Source: Steroidobacteraceae bacterium (GTDB lineage: Bacteria > Pseudomonadota > Gammaproteobacteria > Steroidobacterales > Steroidobacteraceae). Taken from it: a DNA stretch of 64,000 bases. Numbering within the stretch: the stretch's first letter is position 1; each line of letters begins with the position of its first letter. The position numbers and the translations under genes are program-made. The notes beneath the pieces are model-generated. The model was not told the origin of the DNA, made no database searches, and saw only the letters and a list, made by a program, of their open reading frames with translations. Shown in pieces: positions 1 to 10,126 of this stretch. The stretch is taken from positions 1 to 64,000 of the forward strand of contig JALORN010000038.1 of the NCBI GenBank assembly GCA_025458905.1, written 5' to 3'.

Positions 1-1352
1 ACCTGGCTGATCGCGCCCTCGTCGCGCTTGCGGCCGGCGATGCGGAAGCCGGCGCGCGCGGCCTCGGCGCGCGCCTCGGCGGTGCGCAGCGAGTCGGCCG
101 TGGTCTCGAGCCGGTCGAGTGCCTGCTGCACCTCGAGCTGCACCTGCTGCTCGAGTTCGTCGCGCTGCGCGCGCACGCGGCGGGCACCGGCGTCGGCGGC
201 GCGTACGTCGGCGCGCCGCAGGCCGCCGTCGAACAGCGTCCAGTTGAGCAGCAGCGACACGGTCGCGAAGTTGTTGCCGCGGCCGAAGTCGTAGCGGTTG
301 CCCTGCGTGCCCGCGTCGGCACCGAGCGCCAGCGTCGGCTTGCGCGCGGCGCGCGCGACGTCGGCCTGGGCGCCGGAGGCGGCGACCAGGCGATCGAGCT
401 GCGCGATCTCGGGGCGGCCGTCGAGCGCGCTGGCGCGCAGCCGCGCGAGGTCGTGGGCGGCGCGCTCGACCTCGCCCGCGATCTCCGCCGGTTCGGCCGG
501 CTCGAGCGGCGCGTCGAGGTCGCGGTTCAGCAGGAAGTTCAGGTAGCTGCGCGCCTGCGACTGGCCGTTGCGCGCCTCGCGCAGCTGCTGCTCGACGGCG
601 AGCAGCTCGGCCCGTGCGCGCAGCACCTGGTCCTGGGTGACCTTGCCGTTGCGGAACAGCGAATCGTTGACGCGCAGGTTCTCGGCGAGCAACCCCCGGC
701 TAGAGTCGACGATGCCGACCGTCTTCGAGGCCTGCAGCCAGCCGAGGTAGCCAACGGTGATGTCGCGCTTCAGGCGTCGCGCGAACGCGAGTCGCGCGTA
801 TTCGCTGCCCTCGTGCAGCGCGCGCTGCGCGCGCACCGCGGCGGGGATCGCCGGCGCGTACAGCGGCTGGCGCACCGACAGGCGCGTGTCCTGGTCGCGC
901 TCGAACAGCAGCGTGAAGCCGCCGTCCTGGATCTGCGGGAACTGGCCGGGCCGGCCGCTGGCCGCCAGCAGCTCGTTCAGCGTCGAGTAGATCGGGTTCA
1001 CGAGCGAGGCGAACGGCAGCTCGACCAGCCGGCCGCCCTCGGCGCGCGTGTAGCGCGCCGCGAAGGTCGCCTCGGGGAAGAAGCGGGCCTGGGCGGCATC
1101 GAGCGCGGCCTGGCTGCGCTCGACGTCGAGCGTGGCGGCCCGCAGGCCGAGGTTCGCGGCGAGGCCGGCGCGCACGTACTCGTCGATGACTTCGGGCAGC
1201 GGCCGCAGGGTCGGGCTCGGTGGCACGGCGTCCAGCCGGGGTCCAGCGGCGGGGCCGTCCTGCGCCCCCGCAGGCGGCATGAACGCCGCCGAAAAAAGGC
1301 TCAACGTCGCAGATAGGGCGACGATCGCCGTCTTTCGAAGCGGGCGCTGCAC
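1..1352 (-). CDS. TolC-family outer membrane efflux protein (3' end outside window)
   Basis: Outer membrane channel of a tripartite efflux or type I secretion system. The reverse-strand frame is open from a GTG at 1352 to the window edge. It begins with a typical signal peptide (MQRPLRKTAIVALSA, then a hydrophobic stretch ending PAGAQD). It continues with TolC-type helical repeat sequence (NLGLRAATLDVERSQAALDA, a few dozen residues in; then SVRQPLYAPA, LLNWTLFDGG and long Ala/Arg/Glu coiled coils). About 450 residues are visible and the C-terminus is missing. A later ATG at 1279 would cut off the signal peptide, so I prefer the GTG. The TetR gene directly upstream on the same strand is its likely regulator; pump and adaptor genes probably lie beyond the edge. 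Family assignment is firm, substrate unknown. Confidence 0.88.
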   Translation of the reverse strand, partial: MQRPLRKTAIVALSATLSLFSAAFMPPAGAQDGPAAGPRLDAVPPSPTLRPLPEVIDEYVRAGLAANLGLRAATLDVERSQAALDAAQARFFPEATFAARYTRAEGGRLVELPFASLVNPIYSTLNELLAASGRPGQFPQIQDGGFTLLFERDQDTRLSVRQPLYAPAIPAAVRAQRALHEGSEYARLAFARRLKRDITVGYLGWLQASKTVGIVDSSRGLLAENLRVNDSLFRNGKVTQDQVLRARAELLAVEQQLREARNGQSQARSYLNFLLNRDLDAPLEPAEPAEIAGEVERAAHDLARLRASALDGRPEIAQLDRLVAASGAQADVARAARKPTLALGADAGTQGNRYDFGRGNNFATVSLLLNWTLFDGGLRRADVRAADAGARRVRAQRDELEQQVQLEVQQALDRLETTADSLRTAEARAEAARAGFRIAGRKRDEGAISQ

Positions 1353-1495
1353 GTTCCCGCCGCGCCCCAGGGCGCGCTCCGGCCGCCATCGATGACGCGC
1401 GGCGAGCGGAATCCTCGCGCTATGCACGTGTCCAGCGATTAGACGCCTGTCATCAGACTGCAACGGAAACGCCTGATCGGGACACATGGTCGGGC

Positions 1496-2140
1496 TCAGC
1501 GACGGGTGGCGATCGAGCGCACGCCCTGGAGCAGGGCCTGGTCGAGCAGCTGCTGGGTGGTGACGCCATCGTGGGCGAGCAGCGTGGCCTTGTTGGTGGC
1601 GAGCTGGATCACGCCGTGCAGGAAGCCCCACAGCGTGAAGCTCACCAGCAGCGGCGGGCCGGCATCGGGCCGAACGCTGCCGTCGCGCATGCCGTGCTCG
1701 ATCGCGGCGATCAGCACGGCGTGCACGCGATCGCCGGCGATCACGCATGCGCCGACGTTGCCTTCGCCGGCGACGCGCTCGACGGAATGGGCCTCGAAGG
1801 CCGCCAGGGCCTCGGCATACACCGGGAATTCCTGGGCAAACGCCACGTAGGCGCGGCCGCAGGCCTCGACCTGCGCGATGCCCTCGCGGTGGCGGCCGAC
1901 CGCCTCGAGGAAGCGCCGGTGCAGGATGTCGAGCGCGCGGTTGCAGAGGCCGAACAGCAGGTCGTCCTTGTCCTGGAAGTAGACGTACAGCAGCGCGCGC
2001 GACAGGCGCGCCTTGCGCGCCACCTGGTCCATGGTCATCGCGTCGATGCCGACCTCGCCGGCGACGGCTTCGGCGGCGTCGAGGATCTCGAGGCGGCGGC
2101 GCTCCTTCTCTTCCTGCCGACGTTCGACCAGATGGTTCAT
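1496..2140 (-). CDS. TetR/AcrR-family transcriptional regulator
   Basis: A 214-residue one-domain repressor of the usual TetR length. The N-terminal helix-turn-helix is clear at residues 15-60 (ILDAAEAVAGEVGIDAMTMD, then ARKARLSRALLYVYFQDKDD), with the typical F/Y-x-Y-F recognition region. The C-terminal ligand domain is helical and ends in a WGFLHGVIQLA segment like that of regulators of lipophilic-compound efflux. It lies 143 nt upstream of the TolC-like gene in the same direction, so it most likely controls that efflux operon and itself. Two inverted repeats just upstream of its start are candidate operators. Ligand unknown. Confidence 0.9.
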   Translation of the reverse strand: MNHLVERRQEEKERRRLEILDAAEAVAGEVGIDAMTMDQVARKARLSRALLYVYFQDKDDLLFGLCNRALDILHRRFLEAVGRHREGIAQVEACGRAYVAFAQEFPVYAEALAAFEAHSVERVAGEGNVGACVIAGDRVHAVLIAAIEHGMRDGSVRPDAGPPLLVSFTLWGFLHGVIQLATNKATLLAHDGVTTQQLLDQALLQGVRSIATRR

Positions 2141-2161
2141 GGCCGCACCTTAGCGAGCCGC

Positions 2162-2191
2162 TGACAACGTGTCAATGACTGAACGAAAGTC
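2162..2191. promoter_or_regulatory. Candidate TetR operators upstream of the regulator gene
   Basis: Two dyads sit 20-50 nt upstream of the TetR start codon. One is TGACA-N3-TGTCA (2162-2174, perfect 5-bp arms). The other is GACT-N7-AGTC (2177-2191), containing TGAACG, a core often seen in TetR operators. Autoregulation is inferred from position only. Confidence 0.35.
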
Positions 2192-2254
2192 CAGTTTCGA
2201 GGTGGGTCGCGGACGGTGCCTGGCCACGACGAAGGGCGCGATGCCCGTGGCGCG

Positions 2255-2584
2255 TCAGCCGGGCAAGCCGAAAGTCAGCAGCCAGAAAGCGATCATCCCG
2301 CCGAGAATGGTGCCGATCGTGCTGCGAGTGAGCGCGAATATCGCGATACCAGCGGCACCGGCGAGCAGCCGGGGGTTGTCCAGGCCGAGCCGCAGCGCGC
2401 CGTCGTCGACCGCGAGGTCCGGCGCGATGATCGCGGCCAGCGCGCACGCCGGGGCGTAGCGCAGCGCGGACTCGACCCGCGGCGGGATCACGAAGCGGCG
2501 GCCGGCGAGCAGCAGGCCGCTGCGGGTCACGACCGTCGCGAGGGTGATGCAGAGGAACGACAGCCAGATCTCGGGCGTGCTCAT
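2255..2584 (-). CDS. azlD: AzlD-family branched-chain amino acid exporter small subunit
   Basis: A 109-residue membrane protein with four hydrophobic segments, the usual size of AzlD. AzlD and AzlC together export branched-chain amino acids or analogues in the LIV-E family. The start MSTPEIWLSF is the first sensible ATG, 10 nt after the azlC stop. Recognisable features are ITLATVVTRSGLLLAGRR near residue 15, the PPRVESALRYAPACALAA stretch typical of the family, and a C-terminal GGMIAFWLL segment. It is the last gene of DUF2237-azlC-azlD. Substrate not determinable from sequence. Confidence 0.85.
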   Translation of the reverse strand: MSTPEIWLSFLCITLATVVTRSGLLLAGRRFVIPPRVESALRYAPACALAAIIAPDLAVDDGALRLGLDNPRLLAGAAGIAIFALTRSTIGTILGGMIAFWLLTFGLPG

Positions 2585-2594
2585 CGTGCGCGGC

Positions 2595-3317
2595 TCACGA
2601 GGCCGAGCTGCCGCGACGCGCGGCGCCGTGCCGTGACTCGGCCAGCAGGGCCGCGCCCATGCCGGCGAACACCGCGAGCAGCAGTCCGAGGCGCAGCGGC
2701 AGGCCGCGCGCGGCGACCGCCACGGCACTGGCGACCGCGACGCCGGCGAGCGCCGGGAGGCGCGCGCACAACGGCACCACCAGCGCGACCAGCGCCAGCG
2801 TGCCGGCGAGCTCGAGGCCCCAGTCGGTCGGGATCACGTCGGCGCCGAAGATGCCGAGCAGCGAGGCCACCTGCCACACGACCCAGTTCGCCGCCGCGCC
2901 GCCGAGGTAGTAGGGCACGCGCTGTGGATAGTCGGGGTGGTTGGTCAGCAGCGCCACGTAGCGCACGAACATCACGTCGCCGACCAGGTAGCCGAGCAGC
3001 GCGCGGCGTCCTGCGGAGAGGTGCTGGAACGAGCCGCGCGTGTAGGCCGCGTAGACCACGAAGCGCAGGTTGACGATCAGCGCGGTGAACGCGACCACCC
3101 AGACGGGCGCGGCGCCGGCGATCAGCGGCAGCGCGGCGAGCTGCGCGCTGCCAGCATACGCGAGCAGCGAGAAGCCGGTGGCCTGCGCCACGGTGAGGCC
3201 GGACTTCACCATCGCGACGCCGGTCACCAGGCCCCAGGCGAACACGCCGGGGCCTGCGGGCAACAGCTCGCGGACGCCTCGCCAGAAGGCGTCGCGCGCG
3301 GACGGTGCCGCGCTCAC
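2595..3317 (-). CDS. azlC: AzlC-family branched-chain amino acid permease, large subunit
   Basis: A 240-residue polytopic membrane protein, the large partner of AzlD in LIV-E exporters. I chose the GTG at 3317 because it overlaps the stop codon of the DUF2237 gene (GTGA) and yields VSAAPSARDAFWRGVRELLP, the normal start of the family. Following features are GVFAWGLVTGVAMVKSGL, SLLAYAGSAQLAALPLIA and ALIVNLRFVVYAA; the last is the conserved N-LR motif. About seven hydrophobic segments follow. Operon position with azlD supports the call. The frame stays open further upstream but that part reads as antisense-like Arg/Pro sequence. Confidence 0.87.
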   Translation of the reverse strand: MSAAPSARDAFWRGVRELLPAGPGVFAWGLVTGVAMVKSGLTVAQATGFSLLAYAGSAQLAALPLIAGAAPVWVVAFTALIVNLRFVVYAAYTRGSFQHLSAGRRALLGYLVGDVMFVRYVALLTNHPDYPQRVPYYLGGAAANWVVWQVASLLGIFGADVIPTDWGLELAGTLALVALVVPLCARLPALAGVAVASAVAVAARGLPLRLGLLLAVFAGMGAALLAESRHGAARRGSSAS

Positions 3318-3706
3318 GCGAGGTCGATCGCGTGTGCGCGCAACCGCGCGAGCTCGACGATCTCGAGAGCGCGGCGATGGGTCGCCTTGAGGTGCACGCG
3401 CGGCGCGCGACCGGCCTCGAACGCCTCGAGCCAGCGGGCGGCGCAGAGGCACCAGCGGTCGCCGGGCTTCAGCCCGGGGAAGCCGAACTCGGGGCGCGGC
3501 GTGCTGAGGTCGTTGCCGCGCGACTTCGAGAACTCGAGGAACTCGGCGGTCATGACCGCGCAGACGGTATGCGAGCCGAGGTCCTGGGCGTCGGTCTCGC
3601 AGCAGCCGCTGCGATACCAGCCGGTGACCGGGTCGTCGCTGCAGGTGACGAGCGGCTCGCCGAACACATTGACCTGCCGGTTGCCGTCGCCGCCGCTGCC
3701 GTCCAT
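3314..3706 (-). CDS. DUF2237 family protein
   Basis: A 130-residue cytoplasmic protein of the DUF2237 family, function unknown. Nearly the whole length follows the family pattern: NVFGEPLVTCSDDPVTGWYR near residue 13, GCCETDAQDLGSHTVCAVMT, the invariant FSKSRGNDLSTPRPEFGFPG around residues 60-80, and PGDRWCLCAARWLEAFEAG. Several conserved Cys residues suggest a structural or metal role, which is a guess. Its stop overlaps the GTG of azlC, so it is the first gene of a three-gene unit that runs away from the divergent feo promoter. Confidence 0.88.
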   Translation of the reverse strand: MDGSGGDGNRQVNVFGEPLVTCSDDPVTGWYRSGCCETDAQDLGSHTVCAVMTAEFLEFSKSRGNDLSTPRPEFGFPGLKPGDRWCLCAARWLEAFEAGRAPRVHLKATHRRALEIVELARLRAHAIDLA

Positions 3707-3815
3707 GGGCGCGACGATAGCCTCTGGTCGGGGCAGGCGCCACAGGCAGCGGGCCTCGATCGCCCAAGTGACTGATTATGTGAGACTTTGGCGCTCCATT
3801 AGGCGGTTCGGCGCG

Positions 3816-3847
3816 TTGCGGGCTTATCGAGAATGATTTACATTCAG
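3816..3847 (+). promoter_or_regulatory. feoAB promoter with overlapping Fur box
   Basis: TTGCGG at 3816-3821, a 17-nt spacer, and TACATT at 3839-3844 form a sigma-70 promoter. GAGAATGATTTACATTCAG at 3829-3847 matches the 19-bp Fur consensus at about 12 positions and covers the -10. Fur-Fe(II) would block RNA polymerase when iron is replete, as expected for ferrous iron uptake genes. Transcription should begin near 3851. Confidence 0.72.
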
Positions 3848-3937
3848 GACCGCAATGCGAATAACCCGCAATGGCGGGTCAGCGGCTGCGCTGCCGACAC
3901 TTTAGAAGACGCAGGGCCTTCCGGCCCGGGATCGAAC

Positions 3938-4255
3938 TTGGACGCTGTCGCGAACAACGAGGTCGTGAGCCTGAGCTCGCTCTCGAAGGGCGAGCACGCC
4001 ACCGTGCTCTCGGTGATCGAGGACGGCCAGTCGCTCGGCGACGAGCAGGCCTCGACGATCGCGCGGCGCCTGCTCGAGCTCGGCTTCGTGCCGGGGGCCG
4101 AGCTCGAGGTCGTGGCCCGCATGTGGCCCGGCGACGATCCGGTCGCCGTGCGCGTCGGCGGCTCGATGTTCGCGCTTCGGCGCCGCGAGGCGCAGGCGAT
4201 CCGGGTCCGGCGCGGCGCCGCCGCCGCGCCGACGACCGACGCGGGTGCGCGTTGA
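3938..4255 (+). CDS. feoA: FeoA-like ferrous iron transport accessory protein
   Basis: A small SH3-like FeoA protein, which binds or regulates FeoB. The FeoA domain runs from VVSLSSLSKGEHATVLSVIE to FALRRREAQAIRVR and includes RRLLELGFVPGAELEVVARM, the diagnostic FeoA core, and VRVGGSMFALR. The frame stays open up to an ATG at 3833, but that codon lies inside the Fur box and upstream of the predicted transcript start, so I place the start at the TTG at 3938, behind a GGGA ribosome-binding site. A GTG at 3965 is the alternative. The protein would be about 105 residues. feoB follows 8 nt after its stop. Confidence 0.82.
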   Translation: MDAVANNEVVSLSSLSKGEHATVLSVIEDGQSLGDEQASTIARRLLELGFVPGAELEVVARMWPGDDPVAVRVGGSMFALRRREAQAIRVRRGAAAAPTTDAGAR

Positions 4256-4263
4256 TCTCCACC

Positions 4264-6162
<1,899 letters not shown>

Positions 6163-6165
6163 AGC

Positions 6166-6414
6166 ATGCTGCAGCAACTCGTCGCCGCGCTCGCCGTCGC
6201 CGCCGCGGCGCTGTACACCGCCTGGGCCCTGACGCCGGCGCGCGCGCGCTTCACGGCGCTGTCGCGCCTCGAGGCGGCGCTCGGTCCGGGGCCGCTGCGC
6301 GAGCGGCTGGTGCGGCCGCTGCTGAAGCGTGCGCTGCCAGCCGGGGGCTGCGCGAGCTGCGGGTCGGCGCCGGCCGCGGCGCACGTGCCGCCGCGCCGCG
6401 CCCGCGAGCCATGA
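6166..6414 (+). CDS. Small Cys-containing membrane protein downstream of feoB
   Basis: An 82-residue protein with one N-terminal transmembrane segment (QQLVAALAVAAAALYTAWAL) and a C-terminal half with a CASCG motif near residue 65. It starts 3 nt after feoB and overlaps the next gene by ATGA, so it belongs to the feo operon. Small Cys-bearing membrane proteins after feoB are seen in other proteobacteria (DUF6587-like). I cannot confirm membership, and it has no winged helix, so it is not a classical FeoC. An accessory or iron-sensing role is inference. Confidence 0.6.
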   Translation: MLQQLVAALAVAAAALYTAWALTPARARFTALSRLEAALGPGPLRERLVRPLLKRALPAGGCASCGSAPAAAHVPPRRAREP

Positions 6415-7367
6415 GACCCGGGCCCGGGCGGCGTCGGCTCCGCGCCCTCGCGGCACTCGCCGCGGCCACCCTGCTCGGCGCCGTGGCATCGGCCGCGCGA
6501 GCCGCGAGCGGTGACGGTGCGCTCACCGTCACCGACGACACGGGTGCGACCCTGAGCTTCTCCGCCTCGCCACGGCGCATCGTGAGCCTCGCGCCGGGCG
6601 CGACCGAGATGCTGTTCGCGGCAGGTGCCGGCGGGCAGGTCGTGGCCACGGTGCTGGGCGCCGACGAGCCGGCAGCAGCCAAGGCGCTGCCGCGGATCGG
6701 CGATGCGAACACGCTGGCCTACGAGAAGCTGGTCGCGCTGCGGCCGGACGTGGTGGTCGTCTGGGAGGACCTCACCAACCGGCTGGTCGTCGACAGCCTG
6801 CGCAAGCTCAAGCTGCCGGTGTACTTCATCCGCGCCAGGGGCCTCGAGGACATCCCGCGTTCGGTGCGCCAGCTCGGCCGGCTCGCGGGCACTGCGGCGG
6901 CCGCCGACGCCGCGGCGAAGGACCTCGATCGCAGGATCGCCGCGCTCGCGCGGCGCAAGGTGCCGGGCGAGCCGCTGCGCGTGTTCTACATGATCTGGGA
7001 CGACCCGCTGTACACCCTGGGCGGGCGACACGTGATCACCGATGCGATCGCGCGCTGCGGGGGCCGCAACATCTTCGACGACATCGCCTTTCCGGCGCCC
7101 ATCGTCGAGCTGGAGGCGGTGGTCAAGCGCGACCCGGACGTGATGCTGCTGTCCGCGCCGCCGATCACCGCGCGCGACTGGCGCGAGCGCTGGGGGCGCT
7201 ACACCACGATCCGCGCCGTGCAGACGCGGCAGGTGCTCACCTTCTCGGACAAGCGCCTCGACCGCATGGGGCCGACCGCGATCGACGCCGTCGAGGGGCT
7301 CTGCCTGCAGCTGGACGGCGCGCGTCGCGCCCTGTCGACCGGCCCCGTGACGCCGGCGAGCCGCTAG
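6411..7367 (+). CDS. Periplasmic metal-chelate/corrinoid-binding protein (BtuF/FepB fold)
   Basis: A 318-residue ABC-type substrate-binding protein of the helical-backbone metal-receptor family that binds cobalamin, haem or ferric siderophores. It has an Arg-rich n-region and Ala/Leu h-region signal peptide (to about residue 32), then VTDDTGATLSFSASPRRIVS, SLAPGATEMLFAAGAG, LVALRPDVVVVWEDLTN and PVYFIRARGLEDIPRSVRQL, all standard landmarks. The ATG overlaps the stop of the preceding small gene. No permease or ATPase gene is adjacent, so its transporter is elsewhere or it acts alone. Linkage to feoAB suggests iron-responsive expression. Confidence 0.85.
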   Translation: MRPGPGRRRLRALAALAAATLLGAVASAARAASGDGALTVTDDTGATLSFSASPRRIVSLAPGATEMLFAAGAGGQVVATVLGADEPAAAKALPRIGDANTLAYEKLVALRPDVVVVWEDLTNRLVVDSLRKLKLPVYFIRARGLEDIPRSVRQLGRLAGTAAAADAAAKDLDRRIAALARRKVPGEPLRVFYMIWDDPLYTLGGRHVITDAIARCGGRNIFDDIAFPAPIVELEAVVKRDPDVMLLSAPPITARDWRERWGRYTTIRAVQTRQVLTFSDKRLDRMGPTAIDAVEGLCLQLDGARRALSTGPVTPASR

Positions 7368-7437
7368 CGGGCACGACGGCCGCCGGCCACGCGCCAGGAG
7401 GGCTGGAGGTCGGCCGCGACGGCGACCTGCGCCGGCG

Positions 7438-8652
7438 TCAGCCCGGGTCGCCGCGGCCGATCGCGTGGGTCAGTGCGATCACGCGCAGTGCCAGTCGCTC
7501 GGGACGCTGCCAGGTGCCGAAGTACTCCCAGTTGCGCTGTGCCATGGCGTCGCGCGCCGCGGGGTCGTCGAACAGCCTCGCGACCTGCGCCACGCATTCC
7601 TCGGGACTGGTGAACGGCAGGTAGTGGGTCCCGGCCGCGAACGGTCCGGGAACCGTGTAGCGCAGTGGCTCGCTGACGATCGCGCGCGAGAGCGCGACGA
7701 ACTCTGCGAGGCGCCAGCCGTTCGAGCCGTGCAGGCCGGTGGAGGTGACGCAGACCGGCCGCTCCCTCGCATGCCTCACGAACGCGCGCTGGCCGGCTGC
7801 CTTCTCCGAAGGCAGCATCAGGTCCGGGGCGCGCTGCCGCGCATACGCGCTCGGCCGGATGCCGCCGTGGAAGCGGTTGCCGAACTCGCGCCGCAGCGCC
7901 CGGATGCACTCGATGCGCATCTGGTTGATCGACTCCCACTCCTCGCGCTTGCCCGCTGCCCAGGTGGGCACCGGCGCCGGATCCCAGAGGCCGGCCATCA
8001 GCAGCACGCCGGCGGGCTGGCCCGGAGTCGGTGGGGAGCTCATCCGCGAGAGGGTCGGACGGCTGCCGAGGTCGAGGCGTGCGCCGACCGACAGCACGGC
8101 CCAGCGCAGCAGCTTCTGCAGCCGCGCCGGTGCCGAGCGCGCGGCGCCGAGCTCGTTGCGCAGCTCGATCATGTCGAGGAAGTCCGGCCGCACGTCGTTC
8201 AGCAGGCCGAGGGTGCGCAGCTTGTGGCCGCCGGGCATCAGCAGCGTCTCGGGCGAGAGGCTGCGCTTGAAGTAGAGATCGTGGGCTGCGAGATCGCCCT
8301 CGTCGACTTCCCAGCTGTCGTGCACGTCGAGCACGCACGAGCCGCCGCCCTCCACCTCGACCACGGTCTGCAGGCGTTTCTTGTCGCGCAGGTGCCAGGG
8401 CCCGTGGACGAGCGGCGGGTCTTCCGGCCGCATCGCGACCTCGAGGCGTATGCGGCCCTCACGCGCGAGCATGGCGAGGCCGGTGAGCAGGGCCCCGCAC
8501 GTACCGGGCGCGATCAGCAGCCGGCAATGAGGAGCGGTGCGTCCGAGCAGCGTATCGAACGCTGGATCATCTGCCAGTGACCGGCTTTCGCGCGCACGTA
8601 GCTCCAGCTCGCGCGCCTGCCATCGATCCGAAGATATGTGCACGTCCAACAT
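7438..8652 (-). CDS. Glycosyltransferase-like protein, tandem copy 1
   Basis: A 404-residue soluble protein, one of three adjacent paralogues. Shared landmarks are PGTCGALLTGLAMLAREGRI (about residues 49-68), HDLYFKR (124-130), RALRREFGNRFHGGIRP (252-267), PDLMLP, then TGLHGSNGWRLAEF (305-318) and RAIVSEPL (323-330), and a helical tail ending QRNWEYFGTWQRPERLALR. The G-x-WxLAE plus IVSEPL arrangement resembles the nucleotide-sugar half of GT-B or exostosin-like enzymes. I do not recognise a named family, so this is tentative. There is no signal peptide or membrane segment. The ATG lies close to a weak promoter-like sequence (CATTAT), so a start a few codons later is possible. Confidence 0.6.
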   Translation of the reverse strand: MLDVHISSDRWQARELELRARESRSLADDPAFDTLLGRTAPHCRLLIAPGTCGALLTGLAMLAREGRIRLEVAMRPEDPPLVHGPWHLRDKKRLQTVVEVEGGGSCVLDVHDSWEVDEGDLAAHDLYFKRSLSPETLLMPGGHKLRTLGLLNDVRPDFLDMIELRNELGAARSAPARLQKLLRWAVLSVGARLDLGSRPTLSRMSSPPTPGQPAGVLLMAGLWDPAPVPTWAAGKREEWESINQMRIECIRALRREFGNRFHGGIRPSAYARQRAPDLMLPSEKAAGQRAFVRHARERPVCVTSTGLHGSNGWRLAEFVALSRAIVSEPLRYTVPGPFAAGTHYLPFTSPEECVAQVARLFDDPAARDAMAQRNWEYFGTWQRPERLALRVIALTHAIGRGDPG

Positions 8653-8815
8653 AATGCGGGCGCACCGCCGTGGCGTCCATGACAGCGGTCGGGGACGTGA
8701 AGCAAATCACAGCGGGAAGCATCGCCCTGTCGGACGCGGCCTCGTCGTCCGGCAGGACTGGCCTAGCGTACGCGTCGCGGCGGGACGGAACCCATCCAGC
8801 CTGGCGATACGATGC

Positions 8816-10126
8816 TCAGCCGGGCACCGACTGTCGCTGCATGCCGACAGCGCGCGGCCCCGCGGCGCAGGTCAGTGCGACCAGTCGCAGCGCGAGACGC
8901 TCGGCGCTCTGCCACTGCGAGTAGTACGTCCAGTTGCGGCGCGCCATCTCGTCGCGTTCCCGTGGCCGGTCGAACAACCACGCCACGCGCGCCACACACT
9001 GCTCCGGTGTCTGGTACTCGAGATAGTGGCTGCCCGGTTGCACGTCGCCCGCGACGATCTCCCGCAGCGGCTCGCAGACGATCGCGCGCGAGAACGCAAC
9101 GAACGTCGCGATCCCGAGGCCACCCGCGCCTGGCGGCCCCGAAGTGGCGACACACACCGAGTGCTCGCGGGTGAGGCGCAGGAGCTCGCATCGCGTCGCG
9201 TTGCGCGCCGAGGCCAGCAGCACGTCCGGCGCGAAGCGGGCAGCGAACGCGTCGGGCAGGATGCCACCGTGGAAGCGGCTGCCGTAGGCGCGCCGCAGCG
9301 CACGGATGCACTGGACGCGCGAGCGGTTCGCCGCGGCGCACGCGTCGCGCAGGCCGGTGGCCTCGGGCGGCAGCTCTTCCGGATCCTGCAGCCGCCAGAT
9401 CGCCAGCACGCGTTGCGCCTGCCCCGTGACCGGAGGAGCGTGCATGCGCGACAAGTTGGGGCGATCACCGAGGCCCGCGCGTGCGGCCACCACCTGCGCC
9501 ACGCCGCGTGCGAGCGCGCCGGCCTTCGCGCAGGCCGAGTTCGCGGCCGCGAGTTCGCCGCGCAGCTCGTCGAGGTGCAGGAAGTCGGTGCGCACGTCCT
9601 CGAGCAGCGGCAACGGCCGCAGCTTGTGCCCGTCGGGCAGCAGCAACGATTCCGCGTGAAAGCATCGCTTGAAGTAGAGATCGTGGCGCGCGAGCTCGTC
9701 GGCCTGCAGGCCCGGGTCATCGTCGAGGTCGATCACCGACGAGCCGCCGCCCTCGAGCTCGAGGATTGCGAGCGGACGCGACGCTTCGTGCCGCGAGGAG
9801 GCCTCCTGGCCCGGGCGCTCGTCCTGTGGCCGCCACTCGACCTGGAGGCGGATACGTCCCGCGCGACGCAGCATCGCGAGCCCCGTGAGGATCGCGCCAT
9901 GCTTGACCGCGGCTGGCGTGAGGCGCAGCTGGCAGGCGACGGGCTCGGCGGGCAGCAGGCGCTCGAATGCTGGGTCGTCGGGCGCGGCTGCGGGTCGCGC
10001 GTGCCGCGCGTGCCCGTCGACTGCAGGCGCGGGTGCTGCTCGTGCGGTTGCGGCGGCCGGCGCCGGCACGGCTGGCTGCGCAGGCAAGCTGGTCCGCGAT
10101 CGTGCCGTCGCGTCGTCCCGGCTCAT
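8816..10126 (-). CDS. Glycosyltransferase-like protein, tandem copy 2 (divergent)
   Basis: A 436-residue paralogue of its neighbours with the same order of landmarks: AILTGLAMLRRAGRIRLQVE, HDLYFKRCF, RALRRAYGSRFHGGILPDAF, AFSRAIVCEPL and a WTYYSQWQSAERLALR tail. It has an extra low-complexity Ala/Pro-rich N-terminus of about 40 residues. In the motif that reads GLHGSNGWRLAE in copies 1 and 3 it has GPPGAGGLGIAT, so the aromatic and acidic residues are lost. This copy may be catalytically altered. The start MSRDDATARS is chosen because sequence upstream looks non-coding. It ends 163 nt before the start of copy 1. Confidence 0.58.
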   Translation of the reverse strand: MSRDDATARSRTSLPAQPAVPAPAAATARAAPAPAVDGHARHARPAAAPDDPAFERLLPAEPVACQLRLTPAAVKHGAILTGLAMLRRAGRIRLQVEWRPQDERPGQEASSRHEASRPLAILELEGGGSSVIDLDDDPGLQADELARHDLYFKRCFHAESLLLPDGHKLRPLPLLEDVRTDFLHLDELRGELAAANSACAKAGALARGVAQVVAARAGLGDRPNLSRMHAPPVTGQAQRVLAIWRLQDPEELPPEATGLRDACAAANRSRVQCIRALRRAYGSRFHGGILPDAFAARFAPDVLLASARNATRCELLRLTREHSVCVATSGPPGAGGLGIATFVAFSRAIVCEPLREIVAGDVQPGSHYLEYQTPEQCVARVAWLFDRPRERDEMARRNWTYYSQWQSAERLALRLVALTCAAGPRAVGMQRQSVPG

